The translations under genes were made by a program, and so were the position numbers. Below are positions 1-5,480 of a DNA stretch of 5,923 nucleotides, one piece after another. The notes beneath the pieces were generated by a model that ran no database searches, was not told where the DNA came from, and worked only from the letters and a program-made list of their open reading frames with translations. Source of the DNA: an uncultured Oscillospiraceae bacterium (GTDB lineage: Bacteria > Bacillota > Clostridia > Oscillospirales > Ruminococcaceae); NCBI GenBank assembly GCA_910587465.1, contig CAJUMS010000132.1, positions 1-5,923 of the forward strand, read 5' to 3'. Numbering within the stretch: the stretch's first letter is position 1; each line of letters starts with the position of its first letter.

Positions 1-2
1 TG

Positions 3-362
3 CAGATACCATATAATATAGGCAAGGCGCTATGGAACAAGAACATGGTCTGCCGTGTGCTTGAAAACCGAAAATATATTGGCGATAACAGTTACACGCA
101 AATAGTTGCTGCCGAAGATTTTGAGCAAGCATCTCGCATAAAGACTGAGCGTAACACATACCGCAAACCCGCTCCGCAGAACGAGCCGCAGCAACCAGAG
201 GTAACGATTACGAAATATGAGCCGACCGAAGAAATTCAGCGAATGACCAATGAAATAAATTGTCTGCTCGATTCCGAAAATTCCGACAAGGAAAAAGTTG
301 AAACGCTTATAATCAAGTGCGCTCAACTGAAATATACGACAATATGCGAGGTGAGAACATGA
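3..362 (+). CDS. Serine recombinase, C-terminal part (5' end outside window)
   Basis: The reading frame is open from the left edge, so this is the last 119 residues of a longer protein. The stretch WNKNMVCRVLENRKYIGD matches the end of the 'recombinase' domain that follows the catalytic domain in large serine recombinases; these proteins cut and rejoin DNA at attachment sites through a serine-DNA linkage. The catalytic domain lies upstream of the window. After the domain comes a charged linker and a short helical tail (EEIQRMTNEINCLL and on), with no cysteine pair and no long coiled coil, so this is a short type, as is usual for one member of the recombinase sets of clostridial integrative elements. 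Its TGA (360-362) overlaps the ATG of the next recombinase (359-361) as ATGA, implying translational coupling. Family assignment is firm; its partner role with the next gene is inferred. Confidence 0.82.
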   Translation, partial: QIPYNIGKALWNKNMVCRVLENRKYIGDNSYTQIVAAEDFEQASRIKTERNTYRKPAPQNEPQQPEVTITKYEPTEEIQRMTNEINCLLDSENSDKEKVETLIIKCAQLKYTTICEVRT

Positions 363-1309
363 TAGCAACGGCACAAAACGATATGCGGATCGTGGTGATA
401 CCGCCGAAATCCCGTGAGGAAATTCGACAGACGGAACGACGTTTAAAAGTAGCGGCATATTGCCGTGTCAGCACCGACCAAGAGGAACAGGAAAGCAGCT
501 ACGAAGCGCAGATCAGCTACTACACCGAAAAGATCGGAAATAACGCCGATTGGCAGATGGCTGGCATATTTGCAGACGAAGGTATTACCGGAACTCAAGC
601 CAAAAAGCGTCCCGAGTTTCTTAAAATGATTAGGCTCTGCCGACAGCGGAAAATTGACATGATTCTTACAAAATCCTTGTCGCGATTCGCGAGAAACACG
701 GTAGACAGCTTAAAATACATACGCGATCTTAAAGCACTCGGAATCGCGGTCGTCTTCGAAAAGGAGAACATAAACACCCTTGAAACCGACACCGAGATGA
801 TGTTGACAATTATGTCATGCTTCGCCCAAGCCGAGTCCGAATCAATCAGCAAGAACGTATCATGGGGCATTCGGCAGAGTTTCAAGAATGGCAATGTGCC
901 GATGCAATACGCAAGGATGCTCGGATATAGAAAAGGCGATGATGACAGGCCCGAAATAGTTCCCGAGGAAGCGGAAATCGTTAAGGAAATATACCGCTTC
1001 TATCTTGACGGAATGAGCATGAATCTGATCGCCGACCGGCTGAACGCAAAGGGATTGACCACAAAAGGAAACGGCTCGCCCTACCGAAAAGCGGTGATTC
1101 AGCGGATATTGACGAACGAAAAATATACGGGCGACGCGCTCCTTCAAAAGACGTATGTAACCGACTGTATCACCAAGAAAACCCGCAAAAATAACGGCGA
1201 GCTCCCGATGTATCTGGTGAAGAACCATCACGAGCCGATTATATCTCGCGCCGATTTTAATCAAGTGCAGGAGGAAATGGCGCTCGGCAAAGCGGGCGAT
1301 CGCCGATAA
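359..1309 (+). CDS. Large serine recombinase, N-terminal part (frameshifted gene)
   Basis: The start at 359 is chosen over an upstream ATG at 317 because it has GAGGTG at 347-352 and the ATGA overlap with the preceding gene. Residues 30-113 form the resolvase/invertase catalytic domain: YCRVSTD with nucleophile Ser38 and Arg36, DEGITGT (73-79) and SRFARN (108-113). Residues from about 200 to 275 are the recombinase DNA-binding domain (GYRKG ... EIVKEIYRFYLDGMS ... ILTNEKYTGD). Proteins of this kind integrate and excise mobile elements without needing high-energy cofactors. The frame runs into ALGKAGDRR and a TAA at 1307-1309, while the family's expected continuation (AKRAIADKLTKTEQGKYS..., zinc ribbon, coiled coil) is found in the +1 frame. 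The 316-aa product therefore lacks its C-terminal half and is probably not functional alone. A sequencing error is possible. Confidence 0.85.
   Translation: MIATAQNDMRIVVIPPKSREEIRQTERRLKVAAYCRVSTDQEEQESSYEAQISYYTEKIGNNADWQMAGIFADEGITGTQAKKRPEFLKMIRLCRQRKIDMILTKSLSRFARNTVDSLKYIRDLKALGIAVVFEKENINTLETDTEMMLTIMSCFAQAESESISKNVSWGIRQSFKNGNVPMQYARMLGYRKGDDDRPEIVPEEAEIVKEIYRFYLDGMSMNLIADRLNAKGLTTKGNGSPYRKAVIQRILTNEKYTGDALLQKTYVTDCITKKTRKNNGELPMYLVKNHHEPIISRADFNQVQEEMALGKAGDRR
1277..1286 (+). other. Frameshift site in large serine recombinase
   Basis: Before this point the recombinase reads in the frame of position 359; after it, homology-like sequence reads one frame later. The sequence ATGGCGCTCGG would restore a continuous 'EEMA-R-SAKRAIADK' reading if it were ATGGCGCGCTCGG, so the simplest event is loss of one GC dinucleotide from a GCGCGC run. 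The two frames are both open between 1221 and 1309, so the exact position is inferred from protein sense. No slippery heptamer or downstream pseudoknot is obvious, which argues against programmed frameshifting. Confidence 0.65.
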
Positions 1310-1985
1310 GCTCACCAAGACCGAGCAAGGCAAATACAGCGCAAAATACGCGCTATCAGAGCTGCTGATATGCGGTGAGTGTGGTTCACATTACCGCCGA
1401 GTGACATGGACAGCAAAAGGCTTCAAGGAAATAAAATGGCGGTGCATAAGTCGAATTCAATACGGCAAGAAGAAATGCCACAATTCCCCTACCATCGACG
1501 AGCAGTCACTCCATAAAGCGATTGTGAGCGCGATAAACGAGTTCTGCGCGGTCAAGGACGATGTGGCAAAGGCACTTCAGGAAAGCATAACCGAGGCACT
1601 TGATCCGAATCTGAACGGGAGCGTACAAGCGGCGCAGCAGCGGATCGACGAGTTGGCGCACAACATAGACGAGCTGATAAAGCTTGCAACCGTTCCCGAA
1701 ACAGCCGCCACCGCAATGGTGGATATCGAAAAATTCAGCGAGGAAATGAAAACGCTGCGTGAGTTCATCGAAAACGAAAAAGCGAAACAGATGACCGCTC
1801 AAAGAGGCTCTGCCGAGCTTGACGCAATTTTGGAACGGCTCGAAAACGAGGACTTTATCATGATCGAATACGATGACGTTGCGGTGCGGCATCTTATCGA
1901 AAAGGTCACGGTCGAAAGCAAGGATACCATAACGGTGACCTTTAAAGGCGGCTTTGAAGTTAGAAAGGAACTGAATGGAGATTGA
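1281..1985 (+). pseudogene. Large serine recombinase, C-terminal part after frameshift
   Basis: This is the continuation of the preceding gene in the next frame, about 234 residues. It starts with RSAKRAIADKLTKTEQGKYSAKYA, then a zinc ribbon whose cysteine codons are at 1371, 1380, 1443 and 1476 (CGEC ... WRC ... KKC), then a long acidic helical region (about 1510-1850) expected to form the coiled coil that controls synapsis and directionality, and a last strand-rich piece ending FEVRKELNGD. There is no ribosome binding site before the first possible independent start (GTG 1401), so separate translation is unlikely. Joining the two pieces gives a protein of about 550 residues, the normal length for this family. 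The 3' end overlaps the next small ORF by 11 nt. Confidence 0.8.
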
Positions 1986-2112
1986 AATTCCTGCATGGCT
2001 TTACGAACTGCTTTTGATTGAGGCAGCAGAAACGGATTCCGCGATAGAAGATATCGCGGAATTTTGCTTTAGAAAATTTATGGATAGGAGCGATAACAAT
2101 GTCAACGAATGA
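1975..2112 (+). CDS. Small hypothetical protein, 45 aa, between recombinase and RHH gene
   Basis: An ATG at 1975 is preceded by AAAGGA (1964-1969) at suitable spacing and opens a 45-codon frame ending at TGA 2110-2112. The product begins MEIEIPAWLYELLLIEAAE and continues TDSAIEDIAEFCFRKFMDRS. It is acidic, looks all-helical, and has no membrane segment. It overlaps the recombinase 3' end by 11 nt and the following gene's start by 14 nt, the same packing as the other genes of this operon, which supports translation. The pattern (short N-terminal piece, then two predicted helices ending in F-x-x-x-F/M) could suit half of a small DNA-binding or adaptor protein, but no family is recognised. It is below the size most gene finders keep. 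Confidence 0.55.
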   Translation: MEIEIPAWLYELLLIEAAETDSAIEDIAEFCFRKFMDRSDNNVNE

Positions 2113-2644
2113 AAAGAAAGGTGTTACTGTCAAGATTGACGCAGAACTTCATGCGGAAGTCAAACAGTACATTGAGGCTCATGAAATGACAATGGCGGAT
2201 TTCGTTACCCTGGCACTTCAGGGCGAACTCCACCCAAGACTTAATATTCAGGAGGACAAGAGCATGGGAAATATGAGGACACTGGCATTTCAGGTACCGG
2301 AGGAGCTGTTCCAAAAAATCAAGGACTATCTGCAGCGAAACAACATGACGCAGAAACAGTTCGTGATTGGGCTGATTGAGAACGAGATTGAACGTGATCT
2401 GACGCAGTGGCAGGCCACAGCCGAGATCACGGAGAATGCCGAGGAAGTAACCGAGAAAGGTGAAGAACACGAAAAAACAGCCGCTGTGAGCGATTATGAG
2501 GCGGTTTCCGATGAGGTAGAGGAACAACCCGAGGAACAGAAAAGCACCGATTTTTCGGATGATTTTGAAGCCGAGGATGCGGATGAGGACGAAGAACTCG
2601 ATGAGGATCAAGACGAGGGCGTGGGTATGGCAATGGGGATGTAG
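2099..2644 (+). CDS. Tandem ribbon-helix-helix-like protein with acidic C-terminal tail
   Basis: The start is supported by AGGAG at 2086-2090, 8 nt before the ATG. The 181-aa protein has two similar halves. Residues 8-44 (GVTVKIDAELHAEVKQYIE ... FVTLALQGEL) and 59-99 (MRTLAFQVPEELFQKIKDYLQ ... FVIGLIENEIER) each read as a short strand followed by two helices, the ribbon-helix-helix plan seen in CopG/Arc-type DNA-binding proteins. Both contain the pattern hydrophobic strand, A/P-E-E/D-L, then M-T-x-x-x-F-V. Residues about 105-176 are highly acidic (EDADEDEELDEDQDEG) and probably disordered, a feature that could mimic DNA or bind partners. Such proteins recur next to serine recombinases in clostridial elements, where regulation or accessory recombination functions are plausible but unproven. 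It is the last gene of the left operon, with a hairpin 20 nt downstream. Confidence 0.7.
   Translation: MSTNEKKGVTVKIDAELHAEVKQYIEAHEMTMADFVTLALQGELHPRLNIQEDKSMGNMRTLAFQVPEELFQKIKDYLQRNNMTQKQFVIGLIENEIERDLTQWQATAEITENAEEVTEKGEEHEKTAAVSDYEAVSDEVEEQPEEQKSTDFSDDFEAEDADEDEELDEDQDEGVGMAMGM
2250..2266 (+). promoter_or_regulatory. Internal Shine-Dalgarno and in-frame ATG in the RHH gene
   Basis: A perfect AGGAGG (2250-2255) lies 8 nt before an ATG at 2264 that is in the same frame as the 2099 start, exactly between the two ribbon-helix-helix-like repeats. It is a better site than the one at the annotated start. Translation from here would give a 126-aa protein (MGNMRTLAFQVPEEL...) containing only the second repeat and the acidic tail. 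Confidence 0.6.
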
Positions 2645-2664
2645 AGGAAGGAAAAGCGGCTTGC

Positions 2665-2703
2665 AGACAAAGACGGACGGTTGTAGAACGTCCGTCTTTG
2701 TCT
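2665..2703 (+). terminator. Perfect 15-bp hairpin, probable transcription terminator
   Basis: The arms AGACAAAGACGGACG (2665-2679) and CGTCCGTCTTTGTCT (2689-2703) are exact reverse complements around a 9-nt loop (GTTGTAGAA). It begins 20 nt after the stop of the RHH gene, where a terminator is expected. There is no T-run immediately after the 3' arm (ATCAGG follows), so it is not a textbook intrinsic terminator; the 3' arm itself is T-rich. Alternatives are an mRNA-stabilising or end-processing hairpin. Confidence 0.6.
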
Positions 2704-2805
2704 ATCAGGTCGTACATAGGAGCGGGGATAGGATAAATTCCGTGTCAAGCTTATGTAAAATTGCACAAGCGGCAGTGTCGATTTTTGTCTAAAAAATAGA
2801 TTTTG

Positions 2806-2839
2806 TTACCATTCACGCAGGAATATTGCCATTCACGCA
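2806..2839. repeat. Two 14-bp direct repeats, 20-bp period; possible IS-end repeats
   Basis: TTACCATTCACGCA (2806-2819) and TTGCCATTCACGCA (2826-2839) differ at one base and are spaced by exactly 20 bp, about two helical turns. In the other orientation they read TGCGTGAATGG(T/C)AA. Repeated binding sites of about this size and spacing occur at the ends of IS21-type insertion sequences, and also as operator pairs upstream of promoters; the promoter at 2858 begins 18 bp downstream. No transposase is present here, so an IS end would be a solitary remnant. Confidence 0.5.
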
Positions 2840-2857
2840 AAACGCGAAAAAAGGGGA

Positions 2858-2886
2858 TTGAAAAATAGTCCAAAGTATACTATAAT
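2858..2886 (+). promoter_or_regulatory. Near-consensus sigma-70 promoter for the lectin-nitrilase operon
   Basis: TTGAAA (2858-2863) and TATAAT (2881-2886) are separated by exactly 17 nt. Transcription would start around 2893, leaving a leader of about 140 nt before the ATG at 3036. It points toward the lectin-nitrilase genes and no other gene lies between. The two direct repeats end 18 bp before the -35 box, suitable for an activator or repressor. Confidence 0.7.
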
Positions 2887-2926
2887 ATATGTAAGTAAAT
2901 TTGTTCAACAGAGGATAATTGTATAT

Positions 2927-2940
2927 TATAACTTGTTATA
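2927..2940. promoter_or_regulatory. Operator-like inverted repeat in the 5' leader
   Basis: TATAAC-TT-GTTATA is a perfect 6-bp inverted repeat with a 2-nt centre, located about 35 bp after the predicted transcription start. It could be a dimeric repressor site. In AT-rich DNA such short palindromes occur by chance, so confidence is low. A weaker pair, ATTGA/TCAAT, follows at 2951-2966. No riboswitch-like structure or leader peptide was recognised in the rest of the leader. Confidence 0.3.
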
Positions 2941-3035
2941 TATACTTATTATTGATATTTGTCAATAGGAAATTATATAGAAAAGAAAAACGCATTGAAA
3001 CTACCGTTTATTTTAACTAAAAGGGGGACAGAACC

Positions 3036-3521
3036 ATGACAAAAAACTACACCCTTCAAAACATATCTGCCGGAGGCTGTTTCGGGTGGCAGATTATTTC
3101 TCATTCCTCGCATAGCATTAATGTGGAATTGAAGGGAAAAAGCGGAAGACTTTATTTTTCCGAGGCGGTTTCGGGAAATTGTGTTCGGATGCCAAATTCA
3201 CAGGGAGCAGGTACCTGCGATGATACCGATTTGTCTCTCACATTTACTTGTGATAATGAATTGAGCCTTGTGCAATTATCTCATGATCTGCTATCAGACG
3301 GCGGCGAGCCGATAGGACGCTCCTATCATTATAACGGCAGCATTGAAAGAAACCCCGCAGAGGATATTCATGTTGTAATTACAGTATGGAACAGTGCTAA
3401 GAAAATATTATCCGAAAAGGAATTTATTGCGGAATGTTTTTACAGGTATTTATCCGAAAACGGTCGGTATTTATTTAACTATGTTTCGGATGATCTTGTT
3501 GCGGCGTATTACAATGACTAG
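3036..3521 (+). CDS. LecB-like lectin domain, N-terminal part of an amber-interrupted lectin-nitrilase protein
   Basis: The start has AGGGGG (3022-3027) 8 nt upstream. The 161-aa product has a beta-rich domain at residues 4-122 that follows the layout of LecB/PA-IIL fucose-binding lectins: an aromatic-T-L opening (YTLQ), FGW in place of FGV, alternating V-x-V strands (INVELKG, LSLTFTCD) and a final strand ending in VITVWNS, as LecB ends in VVINW. It also resembles the small lectin encoded just downstream (4814). The calcium loop is degenerate: where LecB has E-D-x-x-D-x-D-Y-N-D, this protein has SIERNPAEDIHV, shorter by about three residues and lacking most ligands, so it may bind without calcium or only have a structural role. 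A helical linker follows (123-161) and a TAG stops it. The same frame continues without further stops through a nitrilase domain, so this is probably the front half of one protein. There is no signal peptide. Confidence 0.6.
   Translation: MTKNYTLQNISAGGCFGWQIISHSSHSINVELKGKSGRLYFSEAVSGNCVRMPNSQGAGTCDDTDLSLTFTCDNELSLVQLSHDLLSDGGEPIGRSYHYNGSIERNPAEDIHVVITVWNSAKKILSEKEFIAECFYRYLSENGRYLFNYVSDDLVAAYYND
3519..3521 (+). other. In-frame amber codon splitting the lectin-nitrilase frame
   Basis: TAG follows ...VAAYYND and is followed in the same frame by ESKHTASFDYQSWYNEKINI and on to 4799, with no other stop. There is no ATG or ribosome binding site in the 72 nt between it and the first possible start (TTG 3594). 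A single change (from CAG, AAG, GAG, TAC, TAT, TGG and others) would give one 587-aa protein. Nonsense mutation, sequencing error or read-through are all possible; TAG ends the RHH gene at 2644, so general reassignment is not supported. Confidence 0.7.
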
Positions 3522-3593
3522 GAAAGCAAGCATACTGCCAGCTTTGATTATCAGTCATGGTACAATGAAAAGATAAATATAACCGAGTCCGCG

Positions 3594-4799
3594 TTGAGCC
3601 AGTACAAGCTAATTTTTGCGCTTCTACTCAGCTATGACAAGCATTGCAATGCGTTGGGTCAGCTTGAATATACCGTTTATAAAAATATTGTAATTGTATT
3701 CGGCAAAAAACAGTGGAACGAGGAAAAGCTTACGGTAGGCAGTTGCCCTTTTCAAAAAATCAGAGGAATAATATTAAATGATGTTGAACTGAGTGAGTTC
3801 AATAAAGTTCACACCCGACTCGGTTCAGCTTCACTGTTTAAAAACGGTATGCTATATGCCGCAGCATCATATGCAAACAAGCGGGCAGCGCTTAATATGA
3901 CAGCGAACAGAGGTTTGAATTTCGGCAACATAGGATTAAATGTATTTGCAGAGCAAAGCCAGCAAATTGATGTTATAACCAACAGCGTCAAAGAGGCAGA
4001 TGACGAATTGGCAAATGTTCTTATTTTCCCCGAGCTGTCTATTAACCATGATATGCTCGGTACTCTTGAAAATAGCCTCAGTTCTACGTCAAATCTGAAT
4101 CTTGTTGTAGCGGGAAGCTATTATAAAGGAAGTTCCGGCAGCACATATAAAAACATTTCCATCATATATGCAAAGATTGGCGGTAAATGGGAAGCTGTAA
4201 CAGAATACAGCAAGCTGATTCCATTTACCATGGGCTATACGGAAAAAATATCTGATATTTACGGATTCGATAAAAGCAAATATCCTGTGGGTCAATATAA
4301 GCTGCTTGTTGAAGATATTGAAATGAACGATAATATCACTTTACTGCCCTACAAGGATTGCATTGTGGGGGTTGCGATATGCAGAGACGCTATGGACTTG
4401 CTGGATTCTCACAATCCTTTGCACAAATATTGCGATTTTGTGGATGTAATGCTTGTAATCTCCGACAATACAGGCGACAGCAATATGTTTGTGGGTACTG
4501 CGGAATGCCTTGCGAGATGGCATAATTGTGCTACGGTTTATACCAACTCCATTCATGAAGCGGGAACGGACAAGCTTGACAGTCATCTGGAAATTTCTTT
4601 TGCATTGTATCCTCGCAAAGGAAGCAATGTGACAAGCTCAACATCGGTAAGCGGAGAAATAAACTATGCGGAGGAACCGTTTAAGGCGGCGAATTTTGAT
4701 CCAAACATGGTGGGCATTTTGTATTCACACGGAATTACATACGGAACATTGGATGAAAGCAAGCACTGCAAGATTTATGAAATCGTTGCCGCAAAATAA
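3594..4799 (+). CDS. Carbon-nitrogen hydrolase (nitrilase-superfamily) domain protein
   Basis: Members of this family hydrolyse amides or nitriles with a Glu-Lys-Cys triad. Numbering from the TTG at 3594, the triad is visible as E147 in NVLIFPELSI, K207 in EYSKLIPF and C263 in GVAICRDAMDLL; strands GLNVFAEQ (114-121), VDVMLVISDN (283-292) and the helix-strand ARWHNCATVYTNS (307-319) occupy the places expected after and before these. The K-to-C spacing of 56 is longer than in simple nitrilases, with an insert around 215-250. The first ~100 residues are not recognised. TTG 3594 has no ribosome binding site, and the frame is open back to the TAG at 3519-3521, so this is most likely the C-terminal two thirds of the protein beginning at 3036, in which the triad would be E333, K393 and C449. 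The substrate is unknown. The stop is 14 nt before the next gene, indicating co-transcription. No signal peptide or membrane span is seen; action in the cytoplasm is inferred. Confidence 0.72.
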   Translation: MSQYKLIFALLLSYDKHCNALGQLEYTVYKNIVIVFGKKQWNEEKLTVGSCPFQKIRGIILNDVELSEFNKVHTRLGSASLFKNGMLYAAASYANKRAALNMTANRGLNFGNIGLNVFAEQSQQIDVITNSVKEADDELANVLIFPELSINHDMLGTLENSLSSTSNLNLVVAGSYYKGSSGSTYKNISIIYAKIGGKWEAVTEYSKLIPFTMGYTEKISDIYGFDKSKYPVGQYKLLVEDIEMNDNITLLPYKDCIVGVAICRDAMDLLDSHNPLHKYCDFVDVMLVISDNTGDSNMFVGTAECLARWHNCATVYTNSIHEAGTDKLDSHLEISFALYPRKGSNVTSSTSVSGEINYAEEPFKAANFDPNMVGILYSHGITYGTLDESKHCKIYEIVAAK

Positions 4800-4813
4800 G
4801 AAAGAAGGTTATT

Positions 4814-5185
4814 ATGCAAAGAGAATTTAACGTGCCGATTCCCAAAGGTTATTTTATGTCTTGGTTTGTAACAACGCAAGCAGCCTTTAAAGTCACGGTA
4901 ACCTTAAAGGACAGCTCAAGAGAATATTTTTCCAAAAGCAAACAGAACACTAATATTGATCCTCCTCTTGCGTGCAGTTACAGTACTGTCTATGGAGACA
5001 ATCTGAAAATAACGGTTGATATTCCTCAGTCAAGCCAAATTCTTGGCGGTCCCCATTCCAATGATATTACCACTGATGACGGAACTGTTGTGGGAAAAGA
5101 ATTTAATCTGTGTCTTGAAGATTCGGGAGATAAGGATTACAATGATGTTGCTATCAGTATTATAGCTTGGAAAAGCAAAGGCTGA
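4814..5185 (+). CDS. LecB/PA-IIL-like calcium-dependent lectin, 123 aa
   Basis: AGAAGG (4803-4808) precedes the ATG by 5 nt and the gene follows the nitrilase stop by 14 nt. Length (123) matches LecB (about 115). From memory of the Pseudomonas LecB sequence, the opening EFNVP aligns with VFTLP and continues ungapped with shared F18, V27 and V29. The C-terminal calcium loop is strikingly kept: E102-D-S-G-D106-K-D108-Y-N110-D111, against E-D-G-T-D-N-D-Y-N-D in LecB, followed by a hydrophobic strand, a Trp (W119) and a C-terminal Gly (G123). In LecB the terminal Gly carboxylate completes the calcium site of the neighbouring subunit, so dimerisation through the C terminus is predicted. The LecB ligand Asn21 appears to be Thr20 here, and the sugar-specificity loop would be T21-Q22-A23, so the sugar preference probably differs. 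The strand ending is two residues longer. Like LecB it has no signal peptide. It probably acts with the lectin-nitrilase protein. Confidence 0.65.
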   Translation: MQREFNVPIPKGYFMSWFVTTQAAFKVTVTLKDSSREYFSKSKQNTNIDPPLACSYSTVYGDNLKITVDIPQSSQILGGPHSNDITTDDGTVVGKEFNLCLEDSGDKDYNDVAISIIAWKSKG

Positions 5186-5224
5186 TGACAGATTCTTGAT
5201 TAAACTTTACAATATGAAATGCCA

Positions 5225-5455
5225 TTAAATATTGATTTTATTTCTTGGGTGCTTAGCCGAAAGAATTTCCTTTTGCTTTGACATGGAGACGTGGGTGTAG
5301 ATTTGTGTTGTAGTAATGGAACTATGCCCCAAAAGCTTTTGAATATATCTTATGTCAACGTCTTCCTCAAGTAAAAGAGTTGCAAAGGAGTGGCGGAACA
5401 TATGAGGAGTTATGTGAATTTTGCTGCCTGCAAGCTTTGAGTATTTATTTATCAT
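5225..5455 (-). pseudogene. Tyrosine recombinase/integrase, C-terminal catalytic fragment
   Basis: The 76-aa frame carries most of the catalytic core of XerC/D-type tyrosine recombinases: HMFRHSFAT (H-x-x-R), LLGHSSITTTQ (second His) and the nucleophile in QIYTHVS. These enzymes cut DNA through a 3'-phosphotyrosine link. It is the direct in-frame continuation of the fragment at 5468-5692, separated only by a TAA and four codons (SVRE), so the ATG at 5455 is internal rather than a true start and lacks a good ribosome binding site. It converges on the lectin gene, with 39 nt between the two stops and no clear terminator there. Confidence 0.75.
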
Positions 5456-5458
5456 TTC

Positions 5459-5480
5459 TCTGACAGATTAATCTGTCAGA
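5459..5480. repeat. Perfect 22-bp palindrome around the integrase nonsense codon
   Basis: The half TCTGACAGATT (5459-5469) is followed directly by its exact reverse complement AATCTGTCAGA (5470-5480). The central TTA/TAA is the stop codon that breaks the integrase. If the original codon was CAA, the palindrome would have been imperfect by one base, so the mutation perfected it. The same half (TGACAGATT) occurs once more at 5186-5194, just after the lectin stop. Confidence 0.75.

Noticed and set aside
30..458. 142-codon open frame on the - strand
   Set aside because: It lies antisense to two recombinase genes, has no recognisable motif, and has no plausible ribosome binding site.
860..1333. 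157-codon - strand frame antisense to the recombinase
   Set aside because: Low-complexity shadow of a well-supported coding frame.
2102..2611. 169-codon - strand frame rich in L, F and I
   Set aside because: Its hydrophobic composition is the complement of the acidic Glu/Asp-rich RHH tail, not a membrane protein.
2665..2703. Hairpin as an attachment site or CRISPR repeat
   Set aside because: It is a single copy with no spacer array and sits directly after an operon end, so a terminator or mRNA end structure is simpler.
2559..2792. 77-codon + strand frame across the hairpin
   Set aside because: Out of frame inside the RHH gene and runs through the terminator-like hairpin; no independent start signal.
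3519..3521. Genetic-code reassignment (TAG read as an amino acid throughout)
   Set aside because: The RHH gene ends with TAG at 2642-2644 directly before the hairpin, and a TAA also interrupts the integrase, so a general TAG recoding does not explain the region.
3394..3576. 60-codon + strand frame bridging the amber codon
   Set aside because: It spans the TAG in another frame and could suggest a frameshift, but its sequence has no family sense, while the zero frame joins the lectin and nitrilase parts cleanly.
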